This document shows positions 46,917-54,758 of a DNA stretch of 64,000 bases, piece after piece (the first letter of the stretch is position 1; the number at the start of each line of letters is the position of its first letter). Where the stretch lies: the NCBI GenBank assembly GCA_031292485.1, contig JARLHA010000037.1, positions 217,655 to 281,654 on the forward strand, written 5' to 3'. The notes beneath the pieces are model-generated. The model saw only the letters and a program-made list of their open reading frames with translations. It did no database searches and had not been told where the DNA came from. Position numbers and translations under genes: made by a program. Source of the stretch: Mucilaginibacter sp. (GTDB taxonomy: Bacteria > Bacteroidota > Bacteroidia > Sphingobacteriales > Sphingobacteriaceae).

Positions 46917-47048
46917 ATGGCAAAAGAGAAACCAAAAACAGAACCAAAGCCCAGGGCTGAACATTACGACCCGAAAGTTAAATTTGAGGGGACTTTAGAG
47001 GATATGATAAAGATTGCGGTTAAACCGATACACAATAAAAAGAAGTAA
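46917..47048 (+). CDS. 43-aa small protein coupled to transposase
   Basis: Starts with ATG 46917: MAKEKPKTEPKPRAEHYDPK..., ends MIKIAVKPIHNKKK. Lys/Pro-rich N-terminus, a short amphipathic helix (TLEDMIKIAV) and a basic tail. The start lies 8 nt after the transposase stop, so it is likely a passenger gene. A similar peptide occurs at 31045 in the other island. Confidence 0.6.
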   Translation: MAKEKPKTEPKPRAEHYDPKVKFEGTLEDMIKIAVKPIHNKKK

Positions 47049-47059
47049 TAATATAGGTG

Positions 47060-47557
47060 TTATCCCACCTTTAAATCCTGCTTATAATAAAAGTTTGATA
47101 GTATTTGGCTCTTAATATCCAAACAATCTATAGCGCATTTTTCAAAAGTTAAACCATGCTCAATACAAAAGTAATTCAGTATAATATCAAGCTTTGATAG
47201 CGCCTTTTTTAGATGCCTATCATAGGTATGGTATTCAGTTTCATTTGGTATTTCGGAATCTTCGTGGCATAAGTATCTTGCTCTTCTTGAAAGATTTTCT
47301 AAGCTTACATATGCCGTATAAATTTCATCTGGTATTTTACAGGCAAAATATTCATTGTATAAAGCAATCTTTACGTCTTTATGGGTTTTATAGTGGAGGT
47401 TTAGTTTATCAGCTAAACGTGCGTTCATTAAGTGCACAGCTACATAATAGGAAATTGTAACTTGCCAATCCCAACAGTCGTTGATTTTTTGACTGGTTTC
47501 TGATAATATTTTCAGGTTTTTTTTAGCCTGCTTAATGTGAGCCTGAAAACTTGCCAT
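47060..47557 (-). CDS. HEPN-domain-like protein
   Basis: 165 aa from ATG 47557 (MASFQAHIKQAKKNLK). All-alpha, with a HEPN signature VTISYYVAVHLMNARLADKL ... KTHKDVKIALYN (about 33-70) and SRRARYLCHED (about 95-105), which fits the R-x4-6-H motif of HEPN ribonucleases. Overlaps the end of the upstream gene by 26 nt, so the two form one operon. Toxin or immune effector role is inferred. Confidence 0.65.
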   Translation of the reverse strand: MASFQAHIKQAKKNLKILSETSQKINDCWDWQVTISYYVAVHLMNARLADKLNLHYKTHKDVKIALYNEYFACKIPDEIYTAYVSLENLSRRARYLCHEDSEIPNETEYHTYDRHLKKALSKLDIILNYFCIEHGLTFEKCAIDCLDIKSQILSNFYYKQDLKVG

Positions 47558-48032
47558 GAATATTAACTTCGTGATAATGGGAAGGTACGCTAAGTTTATC
47601 ACTTTCTTCTACGATGGTAGTAGTTACAAAAAAGCCGTTATCTGAAAATTTACTATTTGCTTTAGCTTCTGATAGTATTAGCGCATTTTCCGAACTTTCA
47701 TCTTCATCAGCTATCTGTGCCCAAACTAAAATCTTCGCATCTGAAAAATCAAATGCCAATCGTTGTGGCTTTATACTATACGATGTTAATTCCTTAAAAT
47801 AAAATTGAACTAAATTTTGAATGAAAAATTGAGTAGTCGTATCCCTGATAGATTTAGTTATTTCATATGGATTGCCATGAATATAGGTTTGATACAACTC
47901 TTGCGTTTGGGTTGGCGCAACGCCAGTATCCAACATCATTTTATCAGTGATAAGGTGGTTTAGTATCCCGTCAAACCACGCATCCCTTTTTTCTCTTTTA
48001 GGGTCAGTAATTTGATTTAATTGTTTTTCCAT
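47532..48032 (-). CDS. Partner gene of HEPN protein, 166 aa
   Basis: Unknown soluble protein from ATG 48032 (MEKQLNQITDPKREKRDAWF). N-terminal helical part (1-85, DAWFDGILNHLITDKMMLD) and a C-terminal beta-rich part (90-160, LVWAQIADEDESSENALILSEAKANS split). It is not a recognisable nucleotidyltransferase, so this is not a classic HEPN-MNT pair. It may be the antitoxin or sensor. An earlier in-frame start would overlap the promoter. Confidence 0.55.
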   Translation of the reverse strand: MEKQLNQITDPKREKRDAWFDGILNHLITDKMMLDTGVAPTQTQELYQTYIHGNPYEITKSIRDTTTQFFIQNLVQFYFKELTSYSIKPQRLAFDFSDAKILVWAQIADEDESSENALILSEAKANSKFSDNGFFVTTTIVEESDKLSVPSHYHEVNIHGKFSGSH

Positions 48033-48366
48033 TTTGGGGGCAAAGGTACTGTTTTGTACAATACTAACAATAATTATTAACAAATGAGCAAATAAAAAAC
48101 AAAATAGTTTTACAAAAAATTAAATAATTCTCAATAAAATAATCGTGTTGTTACGGTAAGAATGAATACTAACAAAGGTAGTAATTTTATATTTATGAAG
48201 TGCTGACACTATTTTGTCAGTAATTTGTAAAAAGGGGTTTGTCCCAACTGCTATATAGTTACCCTCTTGAGAGGGGAGTTATCGTAATGCTAATATTTTC
48301 AATTAGTTATCATCACTAATATTGGTTTTTTTATCGCTAAACATGTTATGCTAAGCCGTTAATCCT
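48033..48366. other. Spacer with promoter and palindrome at island edge
   Basis: 334 bp. It holds the promoter listed at 48041-48070, CTGACA-N6-TGTCAG (about 48206-48224), and CCCTCTTGAGAGGG (48262-48275), which recalls a sequence at 45346-45358 on the other side of the island. Confidence 0.4.
48041..48070 (-). promoter_or_regulatory. Promoter of the HEPN-partner operon
   Basis: Minus strand TTG (48070-48068), N19, TACCTTTG (48048-48041). Transcription would start about 48035, only a few bases before the ATG at 48032, so the mRNA would be nearly leaderless. Confidence 0.55.
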
Positions 48367-49284
48367 TTACGGGACCAGCACAATTTTCCCGCGGGTATGG
48401 CGCTGCTCCAGGTCGCGGTAGGCTTCCTGTACTTTAGCCAATGGATAAGTTTTCGCTATCGGCATATCCAGTTTGCCGGCCGCTATCAGCCCCGCGAGTT
48501 CTGCAAGCACGGTGGCATTGGCCGCTTTTGCGCTGCCATCGGCTTTTACGCCATACTTTGCGACAGCGGCAAAATCAATGATGGTGTTGATCCTATCAGC
48601 GCGGACACCCAGCTTAATTGCCAGATCTACATAGCCATGCCCGAAGGTGTCGATAAAAGCGTTTATCTTTCCTTTGCCGGCGTCGCGGATGCGTTCTATC
48701 ATGCCCTCGCCGTAGGTAACCGGGATGATGCCATGATCGGCGAGCCATTGCTGGTTTGATGCGCCTGCGATACCGATCACCGTGGCGCCCGCGTTTTTGG
48801 CCAGCTGTGCTGCCAGGGAACCCACGCCCCCTGCCGCCCCTGAAACAACCACCGTATCACCCGGCTTCAACGAAACCGCATTTACCGATGCCCGGGCGGT
48901 TGTGCCCGCAACGAAAAGGCCGCCTGCCTGCTCCCAGGAGACATTAGCAGGGCGGAACACCAGATGGTCCGCTTCGGCCAAAACATAGTCCGCATGGCTG
49001 GCCCTGTTGTTTGTAAAGCCAAGCACTTCATCGCTGACAGAAAACCCTTTCACGTCGCTGCCAATTGCTTCAATAATACCTGCAAAATCGCTGCCTTCCC
49101 CCGAAGGAAATGTGGCGGGGAACTGTTTAGCCATTAAGCCTTCCCTGATGGCGGCCTCGCCCGGGTTGATGCCGGCAGCTTTAACTTTTACCAGTACCTG
49201 CCCGGCGCCTGGTTCCGGGCGCTCAACTTCTTCTACCTGCAAAACATCCAGGCCGCCGTATTTTTCAAACTTTACTGCTTTCAT
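48367..49284 (-). CDS. NADPH-dependent quinone oxidoreductase (MDR family)
   Basis: 305-aa zeta-crystallin-like medium-chain reductase. N-terminal catalytic part has VEEVERPEPGAGQVLVKVKAAGINPGE; the nucleotide-binding motif GAAGGVGSLAAQLAK lies near 145. No structural zinc Cys cluster, as in QOR enzymes. Divergent from rpiA with 171 bp between starts. Confidence 0.9.
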   Translation of the reverse strand: MKAVKFEKYGGLDVLQVEEVERPEPGAGQVLVKVKAAGINPGEAAIREGLMAKQFPATFPSGEGSDFAGIIEAIGSDVKGFSVSDEVLGFTNNRASHADYVLAEADHLVFRPANVSWEQAGGLFVAGTTARASVNAVSLKPGDTVVVSGAAGGVGSLAAQLAKNAGATVIGIAGASNQQWLADHGIIPVTYGEGMIERIRDAGKGKINAFIDTFGHGYVDLAIKLGVRADRINTIIDFAAVAKYGVKADGSAKAANATVLAELAGLIAAGKLDMPIAKTYPLAKVQEAYRDLEQRHTRGKIVLVP

Positions 49285-49455
49285 GATTTTGTTGTATTAA
49301 CTGTAGTTACAACGTGCGATTACCTATCCTGTTTTAGGTATTAATGATTACTTCAGGGTTCAATTTTGAATTTTACTACAGCTGTATCCTTAAACTTCCT
49401 ATCTTCGAAATAATAACAAATCACCATATCGCCCTCATCCTGAAAGTAAATAACT

Positions 49456-50145
49456 ATGGCCGATTATAAAATGGAAGCCGCAAAAGCGGCGTTTAAACTC
49501 ATCCAGCCGGGGCAAACCATTGGCCTGGGCGCAGGCACTACCATTGCCAACCTGCTTTCGCTGCTGGCAGCTGAAAGCAGCCTTGCGGCATCGCTTACAT
49601 TTGTATCGTCGTCCTTTAAAACTGCGGGTTTAATAAGGGGATATGGTTTCAATATACAAGCTATCGCGCTCACCAAAAGCCCTGATATTTATTTCGACGG
49701 CTGCGACCAGTTTGATCTTGAACTAAATGCTTTGAAAAGCGGCGGCGGCATCCATACCTCCGAAAAAATACTTGCAGCTATGGCGGCGGAGTTTATATTG
49801 ATAGGCGATGCCGGCAAATTTGTAAATAAATTGGATACCACCTATCCACTGGTAATTGAAGTTTTACCGGCCGCGCTGCAATTGGTAATGCAACGGCTAA
49901 ACAGCCATTTCCCCGATGCAAAGATCAATATCCGCATGGGTGATAAAAAAGACGGCGCGGCTATTTCAGACAATGGCAACCTGCTGCTGGATATTTATTT
50001 TACTGAGCTGATGCCGTTGGATCAATTAAATGTATTGGTAAAAATGATCCCCGGCGTTGTGGAGCATTCGCTGTTTTACCGGATGGCAGCAAAGGCCATT
50101 ATTGCCGGGCCGGAAGGGGTCAGGATAATAAATCACGTGTATTAA
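49456..50145 (+). CDS. rpiA: Ribose-5-phosphate isomerase A
   Basis: Interconverts ribose 5-phosphate and ribulose 5-phosphate in the pentose phosphate pathway. 229 aa. The substrate loop GLGAGTTIA (about 23), FDGCDQFDLELNALKSGGG (about 79, with both Asp and the Lys conserved as in DGADE-type motifs) and the following SEKI Glu match the catalytic set. Motifs differ from the classic consensus (GTGSTA, DGADE), so this is a divergent but likely active RpiA. Confidence 0.88.
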   Translation: MADYKMEAAKAAFKLIQPGQTIGLGAGTTIANLLSLLAAESSLAASLTFVSSSFKTAGLIRGYGFNIQAIALTKSPDIYFDGCDQFDLELNALKSGGGIHTSEKILAAMAAEFILIGDAGKFVNKLDTTYPLVIEVLPAALQLVMQRLNSHFPDAKINIRMGDKKDGAAISDNGNLLLDIYFTELMPLDQLNVLVKMIPGVVEHSLFYRMAAKAIIAGPEGVRIINHVY

Positions 50146-50195
50146 GCTTTTGTTTAAGAAATAATTGTTAACGGATGAAGATCGCCGGACTAATT

Positions 50196-51674
50196 TTAAA
50201 CCTTCTCCACCGCCCGCGTCAATATCCCAACCCCGTCTTCCAACTCTTTTACATTTAAAGACGCAAAACCCAGGCGGATAAAACTTGTATTATCATGCCG
50301 GTGAAAATACCCGCTGCCATCACTTACCGAAAGGCCCATTCCGGCAGCTTTTTCTGATATTAATTTTGCGCTGCGCCCGTTGAGGTATTGCATCCAGACG
50401 GCAAAGCCGCCATCAGGTATTTTGAAGGACACACGCCCGCCTAATTGCTCCTGCAAAAGGCCGCAAAGTACATCGCGCCGCTCATGGTATATTTTATTTG
50501 TTTTTTTAAGGTGACGGCCGATGTCGCCGTTTTTCAGCAGGTTCGCCATCGCTTCTTCCAGCAATTGTTCGCCCTGCCTGTCGATCATCCGCCTGAGCCG
50601 GGTAAGTTGCCCGATCAAATTTTGCGGCGCGACTATAAATCCAACGCGGATCCCCGGCGCAATGGTTTTACAAAATGACCCGACATAAATTACGCTGCCG
50701 TAATAATCGGCGCTGGCCAAAGGCAATATAGGGCTGCTGGCATAATGAAAATCGTAGTCATAATCGTCCTCCAGGATGGCGAAGCGATATTTCATGGCCA
50801 GTTCAAGCAGTTGCATGCGGCGCTCAGCACTTAGCGTTACACAGGTGGGGCGGTGGTGGTGCGGGATCACATACAAAAGTTTTACTTTTCTCTTTTTGCA
50901 GATGTCTTCCACCGCGTTAAGATCGATACCATGATCATCTACCGGTACAAAAGCCAGCTGCGCGCCGGCATGTTCAAAAACCTCGTTTGCCATAAAATAG
51001 CCGGGATCAGGTACAATAACCGTATCGGTTTTTGACAGCAGCACCTGTGCACTTAAGTACAGGGCCATTTGTACTCCTTTGGTGATCAGGATGTTTTCGG
51101 CCCCCACCTGCAGGCCCCGCGTTTCGGATAGAAAACGCGCCAGCTCGTTCCTTAAATTCTCCGCCCCCTGCTCGGGGCCGTACATCAGGTATCCGGACGT
51201 AAAATGGTAATTGCCAAAACGCCGGTATTCCCTCACCAAAAGGTCAACCGGGGCCAAACGCGTATCGGGGAAACCATCATTAAAAACAATATGCCGGGCG
51301 GCAGGGGCCTGAAATTGTAATGGAAAAGGCAGGCGCTGTTCATCCACCTCATAATAAGTTATCGCGGCAATCCCGTCCTGCCGCGCATTTTGAGCGATGG
51401 ATTTCGGCTTTACCTCCGGCAGGTTTTTGGCAACAAAGATCCCCTTTCGCGGGTACACATCCACCCAGCTTTGGGCATATAACTCATCATACGCAGCGAC
51501 TACGGTTTTACGGTGCACTTTTAATGAAGCCGCCAATACCCTGCTGCCGGGCAGAGCCCTTTCAGGTTTTAACGTCCCCCTGCGGATGTGGCCAATAATG
51601 CTATTGGCGATCTGCAGGTATACCGGGACGTTCAATTCTTTATTGACAGTAATCAGGCTTTCAATTATTGGCAT
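50196..51674 (-). CDS. MocR-type regulator (GntR-HTH plus aminotransferase fold)
   Basis: 492 aa. N-terminal winged helix (about 10-85, VPVYLQIANSIIGHIRRGTLKP, VHRKTVVAAYDEL), then a class I aminotransferase fold (about 120-485) with the PLP-binding Lys in YVGSFCKTIAPGIRVGF. MocR/PdxR proteins bind PLP and a signal to control adjacent genes. It is divergent from the DoxX-cupin operon, and TGGACTA repeats lie in the 85-bp gap. Confidence 0.9.
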   Translation of the reverse strand: MPIIESLITVNKELNVPVYLQIANSIIGHIRRGTLKPERALPGSRVLAASLKVHRKTVVAAYDELYAQSWVDVYPRKGIFVAKNLPEVKPKSIAQNARQDGIAAITYYEVDEQRLPFPLQFQAPAARHIVFNDGFPDTRLAPVDLLVREYRRFGNYHFTSGYLMYGPEQGAENLRNELARFLSETRGLQVGAENILITKGVQMALYLSAQVLLSKTDTVIVPDPGYFMANEVFEHAGAQLAFVPVDDHGIDLNAVEDICKKRKVKLLYVIPHHHRPTCVTLSAERRMQLLELAMKYRFAILEDDYDYDFHYASSPILPLASADYYGSVIYVGSFCKTIAPGIRVGFIVAPQNLIGQLTRLRRMIDRQGEQLLEEAMANLLKNGDIGRHLKKTNKIYHERRDVLCGLLQEQLGGRVSFKIPDGGFAVWMQYLNGRSAKLISEKAAGMGLSVSDGSGYFHRHDNTSFIRLGFASLNVKELEDGVGILTRAVEKV

Positions 51675-51676
51675 AT

Positions 51677-51720
51677 CTGGACTACTTAGTTTGTTGTTTC
51701 TGGACTATTAATATAGTCCA
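51677..51720. promoter_or_regulatory. Candidate MocR operator repeats
   Basis: CTGGACTA at 51677-51684 and 51700-51707 (23 bp apart, direct) and TAGTCCA at 51714-51720 (inverted; with the second copy it forms TGGACTA-N6-TAGTCCA). Direct plus inverted repeats are typical of MocR targets. Assignment is inferred. Confidence 0.5.
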
Positions 51721-51759
51721 AGTTAGGGATAATTTTGATTCAGCAAAAAATAAAACGTC

Positions 51760-52644
51760 ATGCAAATTCAAAATTCAATGCTTCCTTCCATCTACCTGCG
51801 GGTAGCCATAGGCTCGGCCTATATATGGGAGGTGGCCGACCGCCTCGGCTTTTTAGGCCCCAATGGCAAACCTCACGTAGGTTGGGGCGACTGGGCACAT
51901 TTTTTAGCCTACGCCCACCAGGTAATGAGTTTTTTGCCAACCGGGATGGTGCCCGTTTTGGCAATACTGGCAACTATCGGCGAAGCAACTTTCGGCCTGT
52001 TCTTAATAATGGGCCTTTTTACACGGGTTGCCGCTATAGGCAGCGGGTTGTTGAGCTTTAGCTTTGCCTGTGCGATGGCTATATCATTTGGGATCGATTC
52101 ACCGCTGGGCTATTCGGTTTTTACCTTAAGCGCGGCCAGTTTTCTATTGGCTGCTTTACCTGGTTACGCCTGGAGTCTGGATGCCTGGCTAATGGGCAGA
52201 ACCGTTAATAAGCGCCTGGCTTCCGGTGCCGCTAAAGTATTTTTTATTGCAGGCTTCTTGTTATTAGTAGCTCCTGGCAACAGCGCATTGGCACAGAATA
52301 AGCCCAGACAAAAAATAACTGAGCAATATTTACTTCAGCAATTGCTCAACGAAAAAGGCATCAGCAACAGGAATGTACAGATGGAAGTAGTGAATTTTCC
52401 TCCCGGAAGTGTTTCGCCTTCGCACAGGCACCCTTGCCCAACTTTTGGCTATTTGCTGGAAGGTGAACTGGAATCGGTATTTGAAGGCAAACATCATCTT
52501 TATCGTCCCGGTGATGCCTTTTATGAAAAAGCCAATGGTTTGCATTCATTGACCAGAAACCCGGACCCCGTTAAGCCGGCAAAATTATTGGTGTTTTTTA
52601 TCAATGAACCGGCGAGGCCAAATTTCATCGCCATAAAAAAATAA
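51760..52644 (+). CDS. DoxX-like membrane domain fused to cupin
   Basis: 294 aa. Residues 1-150 are DoxX-like with four hydrophobic segments (about 8-28, 60-90, 95-125, 130-155). A further helix (about 160-180) is followed by a periplasmic or secreted cupin (about 195-290) with SVSPSHRHPCPTFGYLLEGELE (His pair, Glu) and a later HSLTRNPD His. DoxX/cupin fusion is uncommon and suggests a redox or metal-dependent oxygenase-type function coupled to membrane components. Confidence 0.75.
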   Translation: MQIQNSMLPSIYLRVAIGSAYIWEVADRLGFLGPNGKPHVGWGDWAHFLAYAHQVMSFLPTGMVPVLAILATIGEATFGLFLIMGLFTRVAAIGSGLLSFSFACAMAISFGIDSPLGYSVFTLSAASFLLAALPGYAWSLDAWLMGRTVNKRLASGAAKVFFIAGFLLLVAPGNSALAQNKPRQKITEQYLLQQLLNEKGISNRNVQMEVVNFPPGSVSPSHRHPCPTFGYLLEGELESVFEGKHHLYRPGDAFYEKANGLHSLTRNPDPVKPAKLLVFFINEPARPNFIAIKK

Positions 52645-52680
52645 AAACAGCTTACAGGTAGCATCATAAAAACAAAAACC

Positions 52681-53496
52681 ATGAACGAACTTAAGATTTG
52701 CGAAACCTGCGGCACCCAATATGGGGCAGAACACCGGCATACAGATCTTTGCCCGATTTGCAACGATGACCGCCAGTATATCGGCGATAATGGCCAACGC
52801 TGGACAAACATGGATCATCTAAAAAAAGATCATATCAACAAATTCAGACAGATTAACCACAGGTTATATACCGTAAAAACGGAACCTGCTTTTGCCCTGG
52901 GACAGCGCGCTTTTTTACTGCTATTACCCAATGGCAATATTTTATGGGATTGTATCCCGCTTTTGGACGAAACCTCCATTGATTTTATCAAATCAAAAGG
53001 TGGTTTAAAGGCCATCGTATTTTCGCATCCGCATTATTACAGCACCATGAACGATTGGGCAGCCGCGTTTGACTGCCCTATATATATCCACCAAAATGAC
53101 GCGGGATTCGTTTTTTGTAAAGGAGATGCTATCAGGTTTTGGGAGGGGGAAAGGCTGCATCTTTGGGATGACATAGGCATTGTGCATATAGGTGGCCATT
53201 TCCCCGGCAGCTGTTTATTGCAAATCGATTCTCATTCGCCTAAAGGCACTTTACTTTGCGGCGATAGCCTGTACATCGCCAAAAGTAGAAAGCACATCGC
53301 CATCATGTACAGCTATCCTAACCAAATCCTGTTATCAAAAAAGGAATTTATCGCGGCATATGGCCGGTGTTCAGGATTGCGGTTTGATACTTTATATGGC
53401 GCTTTTGAAGGGCAGGGAATTGAAGGGAACGCATATCAAATATTTACTGCCTCCATGAACAGGTACAAAGGGAGTTATGAAATTCCGGAGTTTTAA
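52681..53496 (+). CDS. Rubredoxin-like ribbon plus MBL-fold hydrolase
   Basis: 271 aa. N-terminal zinc ribbon CETCGTQYGAEHRHTDLCPICN, then an MBL-fold domain. The usual HxHxDH motif reads HPHYYSTM, so the second pair of ligands is missing; HIGGHFPGS (about 180) and CGDSLYIA (about 200) are kept. Activity may be lost or altered. Starts 36 nt after the DoxX-cupin gene, consistent with one operon. Confidence 0.8.
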   Translation: MNELKICETCGTQYGAEHRHTDLCPICNDDRQYIGDNGQRWTNMDHLKKDHINKFRQINHRLYTVKTEPAFALGQRAFLLLLPNGNILWDCIPLLDETSIDFIKSKGGLKAIVFSHPHYYSTMNDWAAAFDCPIYIHQNDAGFVFCKGDAIRFWEGERLHLWDDIGIVHIGGHFPGSCLLQIDSHSPKGTLLCGDSLYIAKSRKHIAIMYSYPNQILLSKKEFIAAYGRCSGLRFDTLYGAFEGQGIEGNAYQIFTASMNRYKGSYEIPEF

Positions 53497-53552
53497 TCTT
53501 TGCAAAAATTAACTCAAAAACAATCAAATTAATTATCCATAAAATTATAAAT

Positions 53553-53993
53553 ATGAAATCACGGATGAACATTAACCAGGCCGAGCCCAGGATTTACAAA
53601 GCAATGGCCGTTGCCGATAATCAAATAAAAGATTTTGATATCGACCACAAATTAAAAGAGCTGATAAAAGTTAGGGTATCGCAGATCAATGGCTGCGGCT
53701 ATTGCATCGACTACCATACCAAAGATTCCCTTGCATTGGGCGAAAGCTACCAGCGGCTTTTCGCGCTATCTGCCTGGTGGGAAACACCGTTTTTTACCGA
53801 AACAGAACAAGCCGCGTTAAAGCTGGCTGAAGAAGTAACCAATATCTCCCGGGGCGTTTCGGATGAAACGTATAACAGGGCCTTAAAGTTTTTTGGCGAA
53901 AAAGGGATAGCACAGCTCATTTTCATCGCCATTACCATCAACAGCTGGAACAGGATCGCGATCCCGGTGCATATGGTTGCGGGGGTAGATTGA
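53553..53993 (+). CDS. AhpD-type carboxymuconolactone decarboxylase family
   Basis: 146 aa, all-alpha. The redox motif CGYCIDYHTKD (about 49-59, CxxC and His) matches alkylhydroperoxidase AhpD-like proteins that act as peroxide or thiol reductants. Third gene of the MocR-divergent operon (57 nt after MBL gene). Peroxide or reactive species detoxification is inferred. Confidence 0.88.
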   Translation: MKSRMNINQAEPRIYKAMAVADNQIKDFDIDHKLKELIKVRVSQINGCGYCIDYHTKDSLALGESYQRLFALSAWWETPFFTETEQAALKLAEEVTNISRGVSDETYNRALKFFGEKGIAQLIFIAITINSWNRIAIPVHMVAGVD

Positions 53994-54330
53994 TCTTGCT
54001 TCCTTTTGATGCTTTTAAAAGAGGCTGTATCAGAAGTCCGGTAACACGAAAAGTAACCAAAGTATGTTGAATGATGAGGTCTTTGTGTCTGCAGTATTCT
54101 CTCTTAGTGTTCTTCGTGGTAAAAAATAAACCACAAGGAGCACTAAGAATTCACAAAGAACACCCAGGCTCAGATAGTATTTTGCTTGCGTTTTAGTTCA
54201 TATACTTTTGATACAACCTCTTTTTGCCGCTCCGGGGTCGGTAACCCATACGGGCGATGATTTCGCTTTTTTTGAAGAAATCCAATGTGGAAGAAGATGG
54301 GTTAGGGGAGGAATTGATTGGGGTTAAAAG
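53994..54330. other. Spacer holding MITE copy 1
   Basis: 337 bp. It contains the MITE-like element at 54020-54221. Beyond it (54222-54330) no gene or signal is seen. Confidence 0.5.
54020..54221. mobile_element. MITE-like element, copy 1 (202 bp)
   Basis: AGAGGCTGTATCAGAAGT (54020-54037) faces ACTTTTGATACAACCTCT (54204-54221): 16 of 18 match. An internal imperfect hairpin is TTAGTGTTCTTCGTGGT / ACCACAAGGAGCACTAA. Same length (±1) and same end type as the element at 58630-58832. No coding capacity. Confidence 0.7.
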
Positions 54331-54510
54331 TTACTTTTTTTTGATCAACACAATAATCAGCCAAACGATGGATAATCCCTGCACCATCAGCATACTGCCA
54401 AATAGTAAGCTCCCGCCGGGCCAGTGCATTATTTTTAGCATCATGGCTGCCAGCATAAAGGCAAAACTTGTTATAAACAATACGAAGGGATAGCGGTAAT
54501 TGGTAAACAT
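54331..54510 (-). CDS. 59-aa GldL-like small membrane protein
   Basis: ATG 54510, MFTNYRYPFVLFITSF, stop at 54331. Two hydrophobic helices (about 8-25, 36-55) with the KIMHWPGGSLLFG segment, which resembles the conserved segment of gliding protein GldL. Too short to be GldL itself; probably a relative of unknown role. Confidence 0.7.
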   Translation of the reverse strand: MFTNYRYPFVLFITSFAFMLAAMMLKIMHWPGGSLLFGSMLMVQGLSIVWLIIVLIKKK

Positions 54511-54517
54511 CTGCTGA

Positions 54518-54703
54518 TTACTTAGCTCTTTTTTGTTTAAAATAAGCCAGTATAGCGGGGGACTTAAGGATCAGCAAAGCAATAGCTCCGCCTGCGATAA
54601 AACTGCTCCATGTTTCCACTTTTGGGTCGAAATTCATTAAGCTGACCACCACCATAATAATAGCCAAAATGCCCACAAACATAAACAAGTAAATCTTTTT
54701 CAT
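54518..54703 (-). CDS. 61-aa two-helix membrane protein
   Basis: ATG 54703 (MKKIYLFMFVGILAIIMVVV). Two transmembrane helices (4-23, 33-55) and a basic tail (YFKQKRAK). Ends 7 nt before the GldL-like gene start, and begins 55 nt downstream of the DUF3999 gene end, so likely co-transcribed. Unknown function. Confidence 0.6.
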   Translation of the reverse strand: MKKIYLFMFVGILAIIMVVVSLMNFDPKVETWSSFIAGGAIALLILKSPAILAYFKQKRAK

Positions 54704-54758
54704 ACGTTGAAATACCCTACCGGGTAAAGTGTAAAGCTAAATAAAAATAGCAGCAATA

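Noticed and set aside
47060..48032. Classic HEPN-MNT toxin-antitoxin pair
   Set aside because: The partner protein lacks a GSxx...DxD nucleotidyltransferase motif, so only a HEPN-like module is claimed.
54257..54493. 78-aa plus-strand frame
   Set aside because: It lies antisense to the GldL-like gene, whose minus-strand protein has clear helices and motif, and to no known family.
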